Below the pieces are notes generated by a model that was not told the DNA's origin, made no database searches, and worked only from the letters and a program-made list of their open reading frames with translations. From contig JASBNA010000012.1 of NCBI GenBank assembly GCA_038087015.1, forward strand, positions 967,910-1,031,909: a DNA stretch of 64,000 bases, given 5' to 3'. The position numbers were made by a program, and so were the translations under genes. Source of the stretch: Cerrena zonata. Taxonomy: Eukaryota > Basidiomycota > Agaricomycetes > Polyporales > Cerrenaceae. This document shows positions 34,990 to 46,300 of the stretch, in pieces (the first letter of the stretch is position 1; every line of letters starts with the position of its first letter).

Positions 34990-36759
34990 TCACTCCAAAC
35001 CCATCATAGACCGGAATTCCTCAACCTTGGCTCGAGGCAGGGACTTGGTCAGCATGTCAGCAGGCATCAGCACTCCAGCAAGGTGTGTAGGCACAATCAG
35101 ACCGCTTTCGACAGTGTCCTTCAGCCAGTGATAGCGCAAGTCGAGGTGTTTCATTCGACCATGGTGCTCAGGGTTTTTGGCAACACTGACAGCACTGAGA
35201 TTGTTGATGAAGAGGGTGGAGGAAGATGGAAGGGAGTAGCCAAGTTCATCAAGCAGGTGACGCATCCAGAGGATTTCCTTGCCAGCCTCACATGCAGCAA
35301 TGTACTCAGCCTCTGTGGTCGATAAAGCGACCATAGGCTGCAGCTTGGAGGACCAGTCAACCGCTCCAGAGCCAATCTTGACCAGATAGCCACCAGTTGA
35401 ACGCATCTTGGGCTTCTCACCAGCATGGTCAGCATCAGAGTAGACCTGGAAGAGCTCAGAGCGATCTCCAGGCCTGTAGGTGAGGCGGAGATCCATGGTG
35501 CCCTTCAGATAGCGAAAGAGGTGCTTCACAGCCTGCCAGTGCGCCTTCCCTGGATTGGAGTTGAAGCGAGCAAGCTGGGAGACAGTGTAGGCAATGTCTG
35601 GACGAGTACAGGTGGCCAGATACATCAGAGCACCCACAGCATTGACGTAGGGCAAAGCGGTCATCCCTGCGCTTTCCTGAGGTGTTTGAGCACCCAGATC
35701 AGGCGAGAGGCGTAGTCCTGGCTCCATGGGAGTAGAGACAGGGTTGCACTCACTGAAACCAAAGCGGTCAAGCATGTTGATGATGTACTGACGCTGGGAG
35801 AGTGAAAGCGAGCGGTTTGGACGATTCCTGGTGATCTCAATGCCTAGGAGGTAGCTGGTGGGACCCAAATCTCGAAGTTTGAAGTGCTTCTGGAGGTCCT
35901 GGACAGTCTGGTTGATAGAGGCTTTGGATGTTGCAGCAATGGTGATATCGTCGATGAAAATAGGGATGATAATGCGCACCTCATCCTTGGCATAGACATA
36001 GACAGAGGGATCTGACTGGAGACGTGCAAAACCAAGGGAATCAAGGGTAGAATGGAGTTTCTGGTTCCAGAGTCGACCTGCCTGTTTGAGACCATACAAG
36101 GCCTTGACAAGGCGAAGGACATGGCCCTCACCACCGCTCTGGAAGCCCTCAGGCTGCTGCATGTAGATCTCAGTGTCCAAATCACTGTTGATGAATGCCT
36201 GAGAGATGTCCAGGGAGTGCAGCTCAAGGTCCTCAGTGGCAGCAAGAGCCAAAACCGTCCTAATCGTTGCCATCCGCACTGTGGGGGCAAAGGTTTCGAC
36301 ATAGTCATACCCAGGGCGTTGGTTATAGCCCTTGGCGACGAGTCTGGCCTTGTACCGCTCCAGGGAGCCGTCTGCATGCCGCTTTGTGTTGAACACCCAT
36401 TTGCACCCAATAGCTCGCTTTCCAGCAGGAAGAGGACAGGTCTCCCAAGTGCCATTTGCGATGAGGTTGTTGAATTCTGTGAGTGCTGCTTCACGCCACT
36501 GAGAGGCCTCAGGACGCTTCATAGCCTCTGCAAAAGACAAGGGATCAGCATCACCGCTGGAGGCAGCAAATGCGATCTCAGGATCATCATCCTCAGGCTC
36601 AGAATCTGTGTCAGCAGGAGATGGAGAGCGAAGTTTCCACCAGTCACCAGGTGGCTTGCCTGCATTCGATCTGCCTGTGCGACGTGCAGGAGGCGGATCC
36701 TGAGGCTCTGGTGAGGCAGGTGGCGAAGGAGAGTGAGGTGCAGGGCCTGGAGAAGGCAA
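34990..36759 (-). CDS. Copia pol, reverse transcriptase and RNase H part
   Basis: 589 codons from an in-frame ATG, but the same frame is open up to 36,816 and joins the upstream gag-integrase frame through one TAG codon, so this ATG is not the natural start. RT: the linker is followed by GCKWVFNTKRHADGSLERYKARLVAKGYNQ (about residues 118-147), first catalytic Asp in LHSLDISQAF (D184), and the YVDD equivalent FIDD (D270/D271). RNase H: VYSDADHAG (D442), ALSTTEAEY (E483) and HLDLRYHWLKD. The third RNase H acidic site, normally D in a C-D-N-Q-S-A type motif, is N519 in FINNLSA. The enzyme would copy element RNA into cDNA in the particle and remove the RNA. The stop is TGA at 34,990-34,992, 37 bp before the polypurine tract. 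Confidence 0.93.
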   Translation of the reverse strand: MPSPGPAPHSPSPPASPEPQDPPPARRTGRSNAGKPPGDWWKLRSPSPADTDSEPEDDDPEIAFAASSGDADPLSFAEAMKRPEASQWREAALTEFNNLIANGTWETCPLPAGKRAIGCKWVFNTKRHADGSLERYKARLVAKGYNQRPGYDYVETFAPTVRMATIRTVLALAATEDLELHSLDISQAFINSDLDTEIYMQQPEGFQSGGEGHVLRLVKALYGLKQAGRLWNQKLHSTLDSLGFARLQSDPSVYVYAKDEVRIIIPIFIDDITIAATSKASINQTVQDLQKHFKLRDLGPTSYLLGIEITRNRPNRSLSLSQRQYIINMLDRFGFSECNPVSTPMEPGLRLSPDLGAQTPQESAGMTALPYVNAVGALMYLATCTRPDIAYTVSQLARFNSNPGKAHWQAVKHLFRYLKGTMDLRLTYRPGDRSELFQVYSDADHAGEKPKMRSTGGYLVKIGSGAVDWSSKLQPMVALSTTEAEYIAACEAGKEILWMRHLLDELGYSLPSSSTLFINNLSAVSVAKNPEHHGRMKHLDLRYHWLKDTVESGLIVPTHLAGVLMPADMLTKSLPRAKVEEFRSMMGLE

Positions 36760-36816
36760 GGGAGAGTTGGAAGCGACATGAGGGGCAGCAGCAGCAGGGA
36801 GGCCAGAAGGACGAGA

Positions 36817-39363
36817 CTAGATGTGAGAGCACTGTGGATGTCTCTGTGCAAGCGGCCTGTTGTCCTGAGGCTCTGGGAGTGCAGGGGCAATGTCAGGAGC
36901 GAGTGGAAGAGCTGGATGTGGTGGGACAGCAGGGTTATTCTGCTCAGGAGCTGGTTGTAGAGGAGGCTCAAGAACCTCCCCCCCAGAATGAGACGCTGGC
37001 ACATCATCATCTGAGAACCAAGGCATCACAGAGGAAGCAGGAAGGGATGAAGTGGATGATGCAGGGGTGTCAGAGACAGCTTGAGAGGGCAGGGGCGAAG
37101 AAATCGACTTTTTGAGACCTGGGTAGAAGTGTTCATCAAATTCAGCACGCTCTGAGATAACTACCTTCCTCGTCATCAGATTGTAGAACTTCCAGCCCTT
37201 GTAACCATCTGGGTAGCCAATAAACACACATTTCTCCATGTGAGGCCCTAAGGCCACATGCTTGTCCTTCTGCACATGAACATATGCAGTGCACCGAAAG
37301 ACCCTGAGATGAGAAAGGTCCGGTTTCTTGCCATGGAATCCCTCAAAGGGCGTAAGACCGCGAAGGGAGGAAGTCGGACAGCGGTTAATGATGTGGATGA
37401 AGGAATGGAGGGCCTCACCCCAGAACTGACGCGGCAAATTCGATTCCGAAAGCATGTAAGTAATGCGCTCAGAGAGGAGCCGATTGAAGCGTTCAGCAAC
37501 TCCATTCTGCTGAGGCCGATTCCGGGTTGTATGGCGTCTGACAATGCCATGGTCGATGCAGTACTGGTCCATCTCCTTGGACATGTACTCGCCACCCTTA
37601 TCGTCCTGCAGAGCACCGATCCGGAAGCCTTTGTTGCGCACATAAGCATGGTAGAGCTTGAAAGCGGAAAACTGCTGGGATTTCGCTTTCAAAAGCACCA
37701 CAACTCGGTACTTGTACTTCCCATCGATGTACGTGACCCAATAGCGGTAGCCACCAAAGGTCTGGACATCTAGGGGACCGTGGAGGTCAGAATGGACGAC
37801 TTCACAAGCAGAAGAGAGCTCTGTGGTCGATGAGGGGAAGGGATTGGCATGCATCTTGCCGGCTAGACAAGGCTCACAGATGGGGTCAGGAACACCCTCA
37901 GAGTGGATGGTGATTCCAGTTGCCAGTTTCTGGTGGATAAGGGCCTTAACACTGTCGATGTTGTGGTGAGCTAGTCGACGATGCCAGAGGGATAGGCTGA
38001 GAGGCAGAGTGGAGGCAAGAGCGGCATTTTCAAAGGAGCTGAGAGGGAGAACATCTCCAGCAAGGAAAGCGGTGTTGTTAGAGTCAATGGGAGCGAAAAA
38101 TGCGAGCTGCCCACAAAGTTTGAAGTCCATTCGGTTGTTGTGGATGTGCACATGAAAGAAATGCATTCTAACGAGATACAGGACAGATAGGAGGTTGGTT
38201 TTCAATGCTGGGACATGCAGAACTCGACTAAACTCTACAGGACGCAATCTCGACCCCTCAGAACGCGGTGTAAAGTGTACAGACCCCACTCCAGCACTGA
38301 AGACGATGGTGTTGTTGGCAAGGCGAATGGGGGTGCGAAAGGGCTTGTAATTGCGAAGCCAGTGACGATGGGGGGTCATATGAGAAGTAGCCCCTGTGTC
38401 TGCAGTCCACAAAGCGTCAGCAACGACGTCTAGAGGCGAATAGAGCGAGGAGGGATCAGAGGAAGCACTTGCACTACCAGCAAACTCCTGGACCTCCTGG
38501 ACCGAAGCAGAGGGTGTCTGCTGGTCCTGGGCGATGTTGGCCTTCTGGGGACGCTTTCTGCCGCCTTCCTGACGCTTCTGACGCTTCTCCTGGGCCTCCT
38601 TCGATGCAGAAGCCTTGGCCTCACGAAAGCGGAAGCAGGAATCGATGGAATGGCCTGGGAGCGAGCAGAATGCGCAGACAGCAGTCGAAACAACACTTGC
38701 AGAGAGGGCAGAGGCAACAGAGGAGTTGCCAGACTCGACCCTGTGCTTCAGATTGATGTCCTCAGTGATGAAGGCCTGCAAAAGCGTGTTCTTGTCGAGT
38801 TTGTTGACCAGCTGGAGCGATGTAGAGAGGTGGTGGAACTCCTCAGGTAGAGAGCGAAGCATGGTCATGCAAACCAGCTCATCGTCGAGGGAAGTGAGGT
38901 CAAAGGAGGGAGGGCGAAGGTTTTTGATCCTGAGCATGGTTTCGTCAATCCTGGTGCTCAAAGCGAGCAGGGATTCGTCCTCCTTCTTCCTGATGCTGAA
39001 GAGGTTGTCATAGGCGTTGAAACGAGCTCCAGGGCGCTGTTGGAGGTGCACAGACTTGAGTTTGGCCCAGATCTTGACAGGATCCTCCTCGATACCAGCC
39101 AAATGCGTCCTCTGCTCGACATCTACAGCAAGAAAGAGCTCACCAGCCGCTTTGAGGGCCTTCTCATCCCACTTGTCCATCAACCCCTGCTCCAAAGCGG
39201 TCACCTTAGCAGGATCATCTGCCTCAGGACGCTTTTCCACCCCTTTCACCAGCCTGTACAGCCCAGAACGCATCATCCAAGCCTTCATTTCGCCGCTCCA
39301 CTGGGGGTAGTTGTCCACAGAGAGCTTTTTGAAGTTGGGGAGGGTAGATGAGGTGGAAGACAT
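36817..39363 (-). CDS. Copia gag, protease and integrase part
   Basis: 848 codons from ATG (39,363), a true start about 210 bp after the 5' LTR. Gag occupies about residues 1-230 (MKAWMMRSGLYRLVKG near the start). A zinc knuckle, C-x2-C-x4-H-x4-C, is at 230-243. The aspartic protease motif ADTGATSHM is at 321-329. The pre-integrase zinc site has LWHRRLAHH (460-467) and C496-x2-C499. The integrase core has HSD (D526), DDKGGEY (D588) and NGVAERFNR (E624), giving D-x61-D-x35-E. The frame ends at TAG (36,817-36,819), then runs on in the same frame into RT. In intact copia elements gag and pol are one polyprotein cut by the protease, so this TAG is most simply a disabling mutation. A Pro/Ser-rich linker spans the break. 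Confidence 0.95.
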   Translation of the reverse strand: MSSTSSTLPNFKKLSVDNYPQWSGEMKAWMMRSGLYRLVKGVEKRPEADDPAKVTALEQGLMDKWDEKALKAAGELFLAVDVEQRTHLAGIEEDPVKIWAKLKSVHLQQRPGARFNAYDNLFSIRKKEDESLLALSTRIDETMLRIKNLRPPSFDLTSLDDELVCMTMLRSLPEEFHHLSTSLQLVNKLDKNTLLQAFITEDINLKHRVESGNSSVASALSASVVSTAVCAFCSLPGHSIDSCFRFREAKASASKEAQEKRQKRQEGGRKRPQKANIAQDQQTPSASVQEVQEFAGSASASSDPSSLYSPLDVVADALWTADTGATSHMTPHRHWLRNYKPFRTPIRLANNTIVFSAGVGSVHFTPRSEGSRLRPVEFSRVLHVPALKTNLLSVLYLVRMHFFHVHIHNNRMDFKLCGQLAFFAPIDSNNTAFLAGDVLPLSSFENAALASTLPLSLSLWHRRLAHHNIDSVKALIHQKLATGITIHSEGVPDPICEPCLAGKMHANPFPSSTTELSSACEVVHSDLHGPLDVQTFGGYRYWVTYIDGKYKYRVVVLLKAKSQQFSAFKLYHAYVRNKGFRIGALQDDKGGEYMSKEMDQYCIDHGIVRRHTTRNRPQQNGVAERFNRLLSERITYMLSESNLPRQFWGEALHSFIHIINRCPTSSLRGLTPFEGFHGKKPDLSHLRVFRCTAYVHVQKDKHVALGPHMEKCVFIGYPDGYKGWKFYNLMTRKVVISERAEFDEHFYPGLKKSISSPLPSQAVSDTPASSTSSLPASSVMPWFSDDDVPASHSGGEVLEPPLQPAPEQNNPAVPPHPALPLAPDIAPALPEPQDNRPLAQRHPQCSHI

Positions 39364-39561
39364 GTCAAAAGCGAGGTAGGGGGAGCAGCAGAGAGCAAAA
39401 GCGAAGCAGAGAGGGATAGAGTTGGCCGATCAGGACCGATGTTGGTAGATGGGGAGTTTGGAGGATGGGGAATCCGATGCAAAAAGAATTGGAGCGAGGG
39501 GACAAGCGGTTGTTGAATGAAAACTCTTGTAAAATCAGCTGTGGCAGAGATAAGGAAGCCG

Positions 39562-39573
39562 GGGCCCATAACC
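39562..39573 (-). other. Primer binding site, initiator tRNA-Met anticodon arm
   Basis: Directly inside the 5' LTR the + strand reads GGGCCCATAACC, identical to the conserved anticodon stem-loop of eukaryotic initiator tRNA-Met. The element RNA therefore carries its complement. Priming from an internal, half-tRNA-Met fragment is the mode known for Drosophila copia and some relatives. Confidence 0.85.
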
Positions 39574-39960
39574 TGTTAAAGGGTGACTTAAACCAGGGAA
39601 TAGATTGACCTGGGGGACACACAAATGCTCTGGAACACAATGAGAGCAGTTAGATTGAGAGGTAATTACAATACTTGCCTGGAACACAATGAGAGCAGTT
39701 AGAGAGCCCTGAAAGCGACCAGGCATACTAGATAGGAAGGAGAACTCGGCTATAGCCGAGTTAAGCGCTGAAGGCTTGGCAATAAGCGAAGAAAAGCGAA
39801 ATGAAACACAAGTCCACCCTGCATTGGGTGGAGCACTAAATACTGAAGCTAGAGCGAAGGGGAAAAGTGCTACTAGAAGCTGAGTGTCTACAGAGTCCGT
39901 TTATGAAGTCAAAAGATAGAATAGATAAGGTGGAACATCACCAAAACACGAAGTTTAACA
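39574..39960 (-). repeat. 5' LTR of the copia element (family A)
   Basis: 387 bp, the mate of 34,558-34,944. As the 5' LTR it should carry the promoter for the minus-strand transcript. It contains two copies of a GGAACACAATGAGAGCAGTTA unit 49 bp apart. Short antisense or overlapping open frames in it are not genes. Confidence 0.96.
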
Positions 39961-40385
39961 GATCTATCAATTACTTGAACAGATTTGTCGATTGCATAGA
40001 TCTGTCAGTTGAAGGCACTCTCTATGGCTGGCATGGAGACAGAGAAGGGAGGAGTGAGGTCTTTGAGAAGGAACATGGGGCATGCATACCAAGAATACAA
40101 GTAGACATTATCCCATACCCACTGTAATCTCAACCTGAAGGAAACATATAGAGGAATGACGAAATGCAAGACAGACCATGCTAGCACCTGGCACTGTACT
40201 ACATGAGGACCACAGATAATCCTCCACATGCATGCGACATCCAGTCACCAGCTGGCAGCAGTATGGACGTAGACAGGAAGCTCTCAGCCCACATATACAC
40301 TGTCTTTGTTTGCTCATGTTGTCTATCACCATTAGCATATGTAATTGCCCTATTAAGTATCTTTTTGTGACCATGAGGCTGTGCA
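39961..40385. repeat. Inverted 1.3 kb duplicate, arm 1, right part
   Basis: Begins with the second GATCT and matches the reverse complement of 47,606-48,020. Identity is essentially complete except for the last ~50 bp, where substitutions and a small gap appear (for example ACATATGC against ACATGTGC). Together with 33,685-34,557 it rebuilds the segment that was present before copia inserted. Confidence 0.85.
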
Positions 40386-43300
40386 CCAGGCTATAGACTC
40401 AGATTCTATTCCCAACTTTCATGTTCTGTCGGTATCATTAATATTCTGTATGGGATTCTGGTTGGAAACTGCTGTACTTCAGGTGACTGATGACTCCTTG
40501 CACGCCTGCTCACTCGGCCTCTCAAAAAGTATTTGGGTTGGGGAATAACAAAGTTTCCATCCCAATACTATGCCTCAGGGTTATCTTGACCAGCGACATC
40601 AGTTAGATGAACCATTCCTTCTATTATTGATGTGATACCTGAGATCCCTCCTCCTTGTGTATAATGCTACATTCAATGCCGCAAGTCTCAGAGTCCGGAC
40701 CTGAGTAGTATCAACTTGAAGCTCAACTTCTCCCCTTCTCACTTGTCATATCCGTATGTGCTTGCAGTATCATGAGTGGCATATGAATTACTCTTTACCA
40801 AGTTTGTTTACTGCTATGTGCAGTGGAGAAGAAATAGAAGGATTCACCAGATGTGGCAGGGATCTCTATAGAATCAGGTACTAAAAGCTTCTGTGCATCG
40901 TATAGAAGTGACTGACAATATTTGTTGATGATCCAACTAATCGTTACAAAAGAAAAAATATTTCTGTATTCTGCAGAGTCTGTTGACTAGCTCATATTAA
41001 GCTTCTCTGACACAATCACACTTCTGTATATAACTTGAGACATTTTCTCTGTGCATGGATGGTGCAAAATTCTTGCAGGATACATTTTTACAATGTATAG
41101 CTATAAGATCTTAGGCTAAGATAAGGGTGATATAATTAGATAGATATTGTCAGTTACTGGCAGTATCATTTTGTGAGCAGCCTGGCAATATGTCCACATC
41201 GACCTTGGAAATTGGTCTCTGGTGTAAGCTTGGATTCGAAGCAAGAGCTGCCTCATGCTGGAAGCAAGAAAAGCACACACAATTTGTTAATATGTTCTTT
41301 CATTTAGTATGTTCATATATAACACATAGGTCTCATAAAAGTACCATGGCATAATGCTGAATTGTAGACATAAAGCTAGACTTGCAGGTCAAACCGGCAG
41401 CGTGCACCAGAACGGCTAAAGATGAGGAATGATATTTATGATTTGTATGGTCTGTATAACTGGTAGTAAGTATTGTGAACTGACTACGAATTGGCTACGA
41501 TGCTCTATATATTCATATTTCTTCAAGACTAATGTGCTTCATACCAGTCTCAACTCAAATCACAACCTCAGTTATTGGAAAGGGCTTAAGCTTACTACCA
41601 TTCAAAATTACATATACATATGAGCTATGGCAAAGGTGTGGCAAAGACGGATCTGAAGGGTAGTTATAATTACTCATTGCATATAGGTCAATTCTACCAT
41701 TCAAAAGTGAGTCCAAAAGTTACATCAGAAGCAACCAAAAATTGACCATTCTAAACTCCTCTAAAACTGCACAACTAGTACTGTTAGCCTTCTTACGCAT
41801 AATGATTTGTTGCACAGACTTACTCCAGAACTTACATCCCCTGTTATCAGAGTTGCTCAGAATCTTTTAGTCACAAGATAAGAATTACTAAGAACACACC
41901 TTCCATGCTCGAACTGCTTACTGTTTATACTTCTGATAAGCCTTCAGTAGTACCCAGTTCAGATCTATCTTTCCACTGACATTAGGGATTGATAAGCAAT
42001 GATGAGACATGGTAGAGTGAGGATTGCTGTCACAGCCAACATACCATCCATCATACGAGTGCACCCATACATTGATATTCGAGGTTTCAGGATGTATATG
42101 AATGAAGAGCACCCCCAACTCTCTTGATTCAAGACTGTCTAGCTCCAGAGGAATGTGCAGAATGCGAACAGAAACTTGCATGAAGATGAAAAATTCTCCC
42201 TCTTCCTAAGAGAAAAATGCAACGATTTAACAAGAACCGTAGATTCATATGGTCTTGTCGGGGGAATCTCAGGTGCTACAATGTTTGTTGGAAGCGCAGA
42301 ATCTGAAGGAGGCGATGTTGAGCTGGACTTGCTGCTAGAAGGTGTCGAATATGAGACACATCCAGATCCGGGACTTGAATCACAAAATGAGTGTGTATTC
42401 TCAGAGAAACTGTTACCATTGAAACTAGGGCTGCATATGGAATGTGAATATGCTGAGGAAATATTAGATCATAACCTCAAGCTCATTCAGACAAGTTGGG
42501 TTGACATCACTCACATGTATCAGATTGAGACTGAGGATTAGTGCTGGTTCGCCTGGCACTGCGCCTCAACCTGGTCTCTGGCTCCATCACTACGCCCGGC
42601 AACCATGTAGGTACTGTATGTAGTGACAGAAGATGCAAATTACGGATTTGATCAGCCTCCGACATACCCTGAGGCTCTTCGTAGACATCCAGTGTTCAAG
42701 GGGCCACATCAGTATCTGCTGAATAATCAAGAACATCTTCATCAGTCGCTGTGGACATCTCCAAGCTCTGGTCTGTGTCCTCATTAACAGCTCTGCATTG
42801 ATGGCATATTGAGTTCAGGGTTCTGAGATAGATATCACGTCAAGGAATGAAACATTTAATACATGTGAAGGCATAGATATCCCAGTTGCATACCTCTGAG
42901 TCCTAAATTCTTCCAGACCTTGGCTGGACCAACATTTGAGGTCAGTAGCTTGGAAAAGTCATCATGAAAACTGTCTTTGATTAAAATTGATAATCTAAGA
43001 AGTTCAGGTAGGGGTATATTACATCACATAGAAGATAGTCATACCTTCGAATTCTACTGTGGCCGCATTGCTTTCATCACGCAAGTTCAAGATTCGACAT
43101 TATCTTGGATATTCCTTGACATTATCTTGGATGTTCATCGACCTCACCAAGTAGCCTCAAGCTCTTATATATATTAGTATGACTTGTGATCATAGGTGCC
43201 TGAAAGCATCACATGCTGCATAGGTCTAGCCTCAGTGCATATAACTAATATCATGAAATGATGTATATATATTACCAGGTTGGCATGATTGTTTGCTCAG

Positions 43301-46300
43301 CTAGTTTACATTGAGGATAAAGATGTCGTCTTCACAGTAAGTTAGTATATCATTGACTTTCCATAATAGTTGATCACAAGTTGTACTCATTTCGAATACA
43401 ATACAATGTGATAGGTACTATATAATTATCTTTACCCTATTCAAATGTTCTCTTGCTATTGTCAAGGCCTGAGTATCTTGCAAGCTGGACCTGGGTTGCT
43501 ATCACTTCTGATCTCTCTATCGGCACTGACTTCAATTGTTTTGGCCACACTCACTATCGGATAGTCTCCATAATCTGGGACATCAAAAGCCCCACTCTCC
43601 CCGAGTCTAAAACTGTAGATACTATAGACTTGTATCTACATTCAGAGAGAGGCAGACAAGGTCCACAGGAGCTACAGCAGGCAAGAACCTATATGGTGGC
43701 CACCTTCCTCACTCTCGCTCAAACACCTGATTAAGAGATGAGATGGGCATGGGAATGTTCCATAGCCAGCAAAACCAATAGTAAACATCAATAGAAATAT
43801 CATTATTGGAAAATGGCCATTGGAGCATTCAGTGATACTCCAGGCTAGTGTAACACTTCACGAAGTATGTAAAAATTCAGGTGGGTCATATCATGCCTCA
43901 GTATGTGAATAATCCTATCTGCGCATGAGGTCAGAAGTGGCTTGCACTACTAAACTCCCAATGGCTACATGTACAAGCAGTTGGTGTGTTATTGCATCAA
44001 TATGATAATCCGGATGGAAACCGCAAGCGAGGGGATCAAGGGACACCAGTCAAGGCCTTCAACAAAAGTTGGAGGAGGTAGCAAACCTCCTATGTCACAA
44101 GATGTATGACAACTAATCGGGTGCAGCAGTGATCACAAGCGACTACACTATGCATACGGCATTGATCTGTCGATACATGAAAATTACTACACTACCTTTA
44201 CAGCTGCAGGCAGGTTGATTTCTAGATCTGGCTGTCCTATACTGTTAGTAGATGATTGACATACTGGCGCAGTATATGTCATGAAACATTTGCCAGTCTT
44301 CAAGATCACACACATGACCTTCAATTCATGGTAGTGTACAAACCCAGTTATAGTCCAAGTATATTATTCAAAGCAAAATTCCAATACACCTCAATAGCAC
44401 AAAAAAGTAAAAATAAGGGTCTAGAACAATGTCTACAGTACCACTGAAGGATCAGAGAAGTTAAATTTACGAAAGTATATCTGCCTGGTAGTATAATAGT
44501 AGATAAGATCCAGAGAGAGAAAATGAACACAACCCAGCAAACTATAGACAGTGAGAACATATAGCTTTAGGGATGAGTCTAGGATTAATATTAGAGAGGA
44601 ATACATCACATGACCTTGTATTTCGTCAAATTTAAATCAAGTAATGCTTCCACTTAGACTAAAAATGACCATGGGGATAGCCAGTGTCTACCAGCCCAAC
44701 AGGTATCGCAGGAGGTTCTATGCCCTTATTACACAACAGTAAACAGAACTTCTAAATATGTTCTGTTGCCATCATGCACTTTGTGCAAGATGGTGGAGGA
44801 AGTGCATGATACCAAGGGGACGTTGACTGAGGGAGAGGTGAAGGTGAGATATTGTTTTGCAGCAGGACATATTGTAGGTGTGAGCACCTCATGAGGAGCA
44901 TGATTGCCAATTGGCGATAGCATTGATAGTCCTTGGTCATTTCTAAGAGAGCTCGGACAGGTGAATGCAGACGATATGAAGAAGCAGAACCTATCACATC
45001 CAAAGATTACATACAAGCATACAAGAGACATACTAGTCAGATGAACCTAATGTGGGGATCCCAATATCAAACTTCTTTATCTGAACCTTCACCTGGCGAC
45101 TTATTTTCAGCCACCATTTGGGCCTAATTTGCACATCAATACAAAGAACTTGAAGCCCCTTGAATAGGCCACGTATTGATTAACATATAGTATTTTCAAC
45201 AGCAACAATAGCATTAGCCTATACTTACACATGAGGTGAGTGATATCCACAGCGATCTGTCATTGCAAACGAATAGGAAGAAAGTGCTTGTTCACTAAGA
45301 CAACAAATTCAATATCAGAGCTTCTAGGATCCATAGAACCATCTACTGTAAGATCAACAGACTCATCTACTATAGGATTCACAGAGCTGCCTATAGGATC
45401 AAGGCCATCCATTATAGAATCTGGAGAGCCATCCATTATGGACAGTGAAGATTTGAATGTCAAATGTGGAGTTCAAGAAGCTTAAAGCTCAGGGAGGTGA
45501 GAGTCTGAGAGAGGGTCAGGAGCTGGATGCCATATCCATACATGTATGTGAGAAGTAGGCTCAGTTCTCACCCTCTAAATCAAGAAGACAGCCACTATCT
45601 GTTGATTGCATACCACCATGGCCAAAATAATGATCAGCTCTCCCTCCGAATCATCTCCTCACACATTCAATGATTATACTTCTCAACCTGGTATTGTGGG
45701 CTCTGGCTCAATTGAACTTGGCATTGCTGTAGCTTGTATTCACAGGCATGCGATTGCATCTCCCCATAGCCCAGCATCCATATAGCTCTAACCTCCAACT
45801 TTGACTGAATCCTGAGGCCTGAATAAGATCAAGAGATCAATATTAGTATATTACTAGCCCAGGCTTGGGTTGCTAATGTAGGTAGAGGAATAGTGGGGTA
45901 ATCTCAACCAATGAGATAATTATAAATTTGGTTTCTCAAGGTCTGAAAGATTACATGTCATATCCTCTCATATTCTCGATGAAATCAAATGAGTGTGTCT
46001 CCTGTTACTGAGACAATAATAATGATTGAGAAAGATAGACATACCTGTGTCTGATACCGTGCTCTAGGACTCGACTCAGAGTCAGGTCCTTACAAGCTTG
46101 TGTTTGAGCGACAACTGATTACTTGAAGTGGGTAGCATCAGTTTCCTCAACTTAAATTGCTCATGAAAGGCTTGGAGAAGTCTCAATCTAATCTACTTCT
46201 AGATCAGACTGAACCAGGTTAGATTTATTAGAAGGTAGATCTAAGCTTCTTGAATATACGTGTAATTACCTGATCATGAAAGAAGGCATATTCGACCTCA

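Larger units (their letters stand above)
34558..39960 (-). mobile_element. Ty1/copia LTR retrotransposon, near full length
   Basis: 5,403 bp, transcribed right to left. It has two 387-bp LTRs, a GATCT target duplication (34,553-34,557 and 39,961-39,965), a primer site next to the 5' LTR, a leader of about 210 bp, one long gag-pol frame, and a polypurine tract. The domain order gag, protease, integrase, reverse transcriptase, RNase H defines copia type. It replicates through an RNA intermediate and inserts cDNA with its integrase. The two LTRs differ at only two sites, so it is young. It is probably inactive, owing to an amber codon between integrase and RT and a changed RNase H catalytic residue. 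It is inserted into a 1.3 kb segment whose uninterrupted inverted twin lies at 47,606-48,890. Confidence 0.96.

Noticed and set aside
36052..37773. Long antisense frames on + across the copia element (36,052-36,714; 36,570-37,115; 37,258-37,773)
   Set aside because: They are shadows of the real minus-strand gag-pol frame, in its GC-richer, stop-poor sequence.
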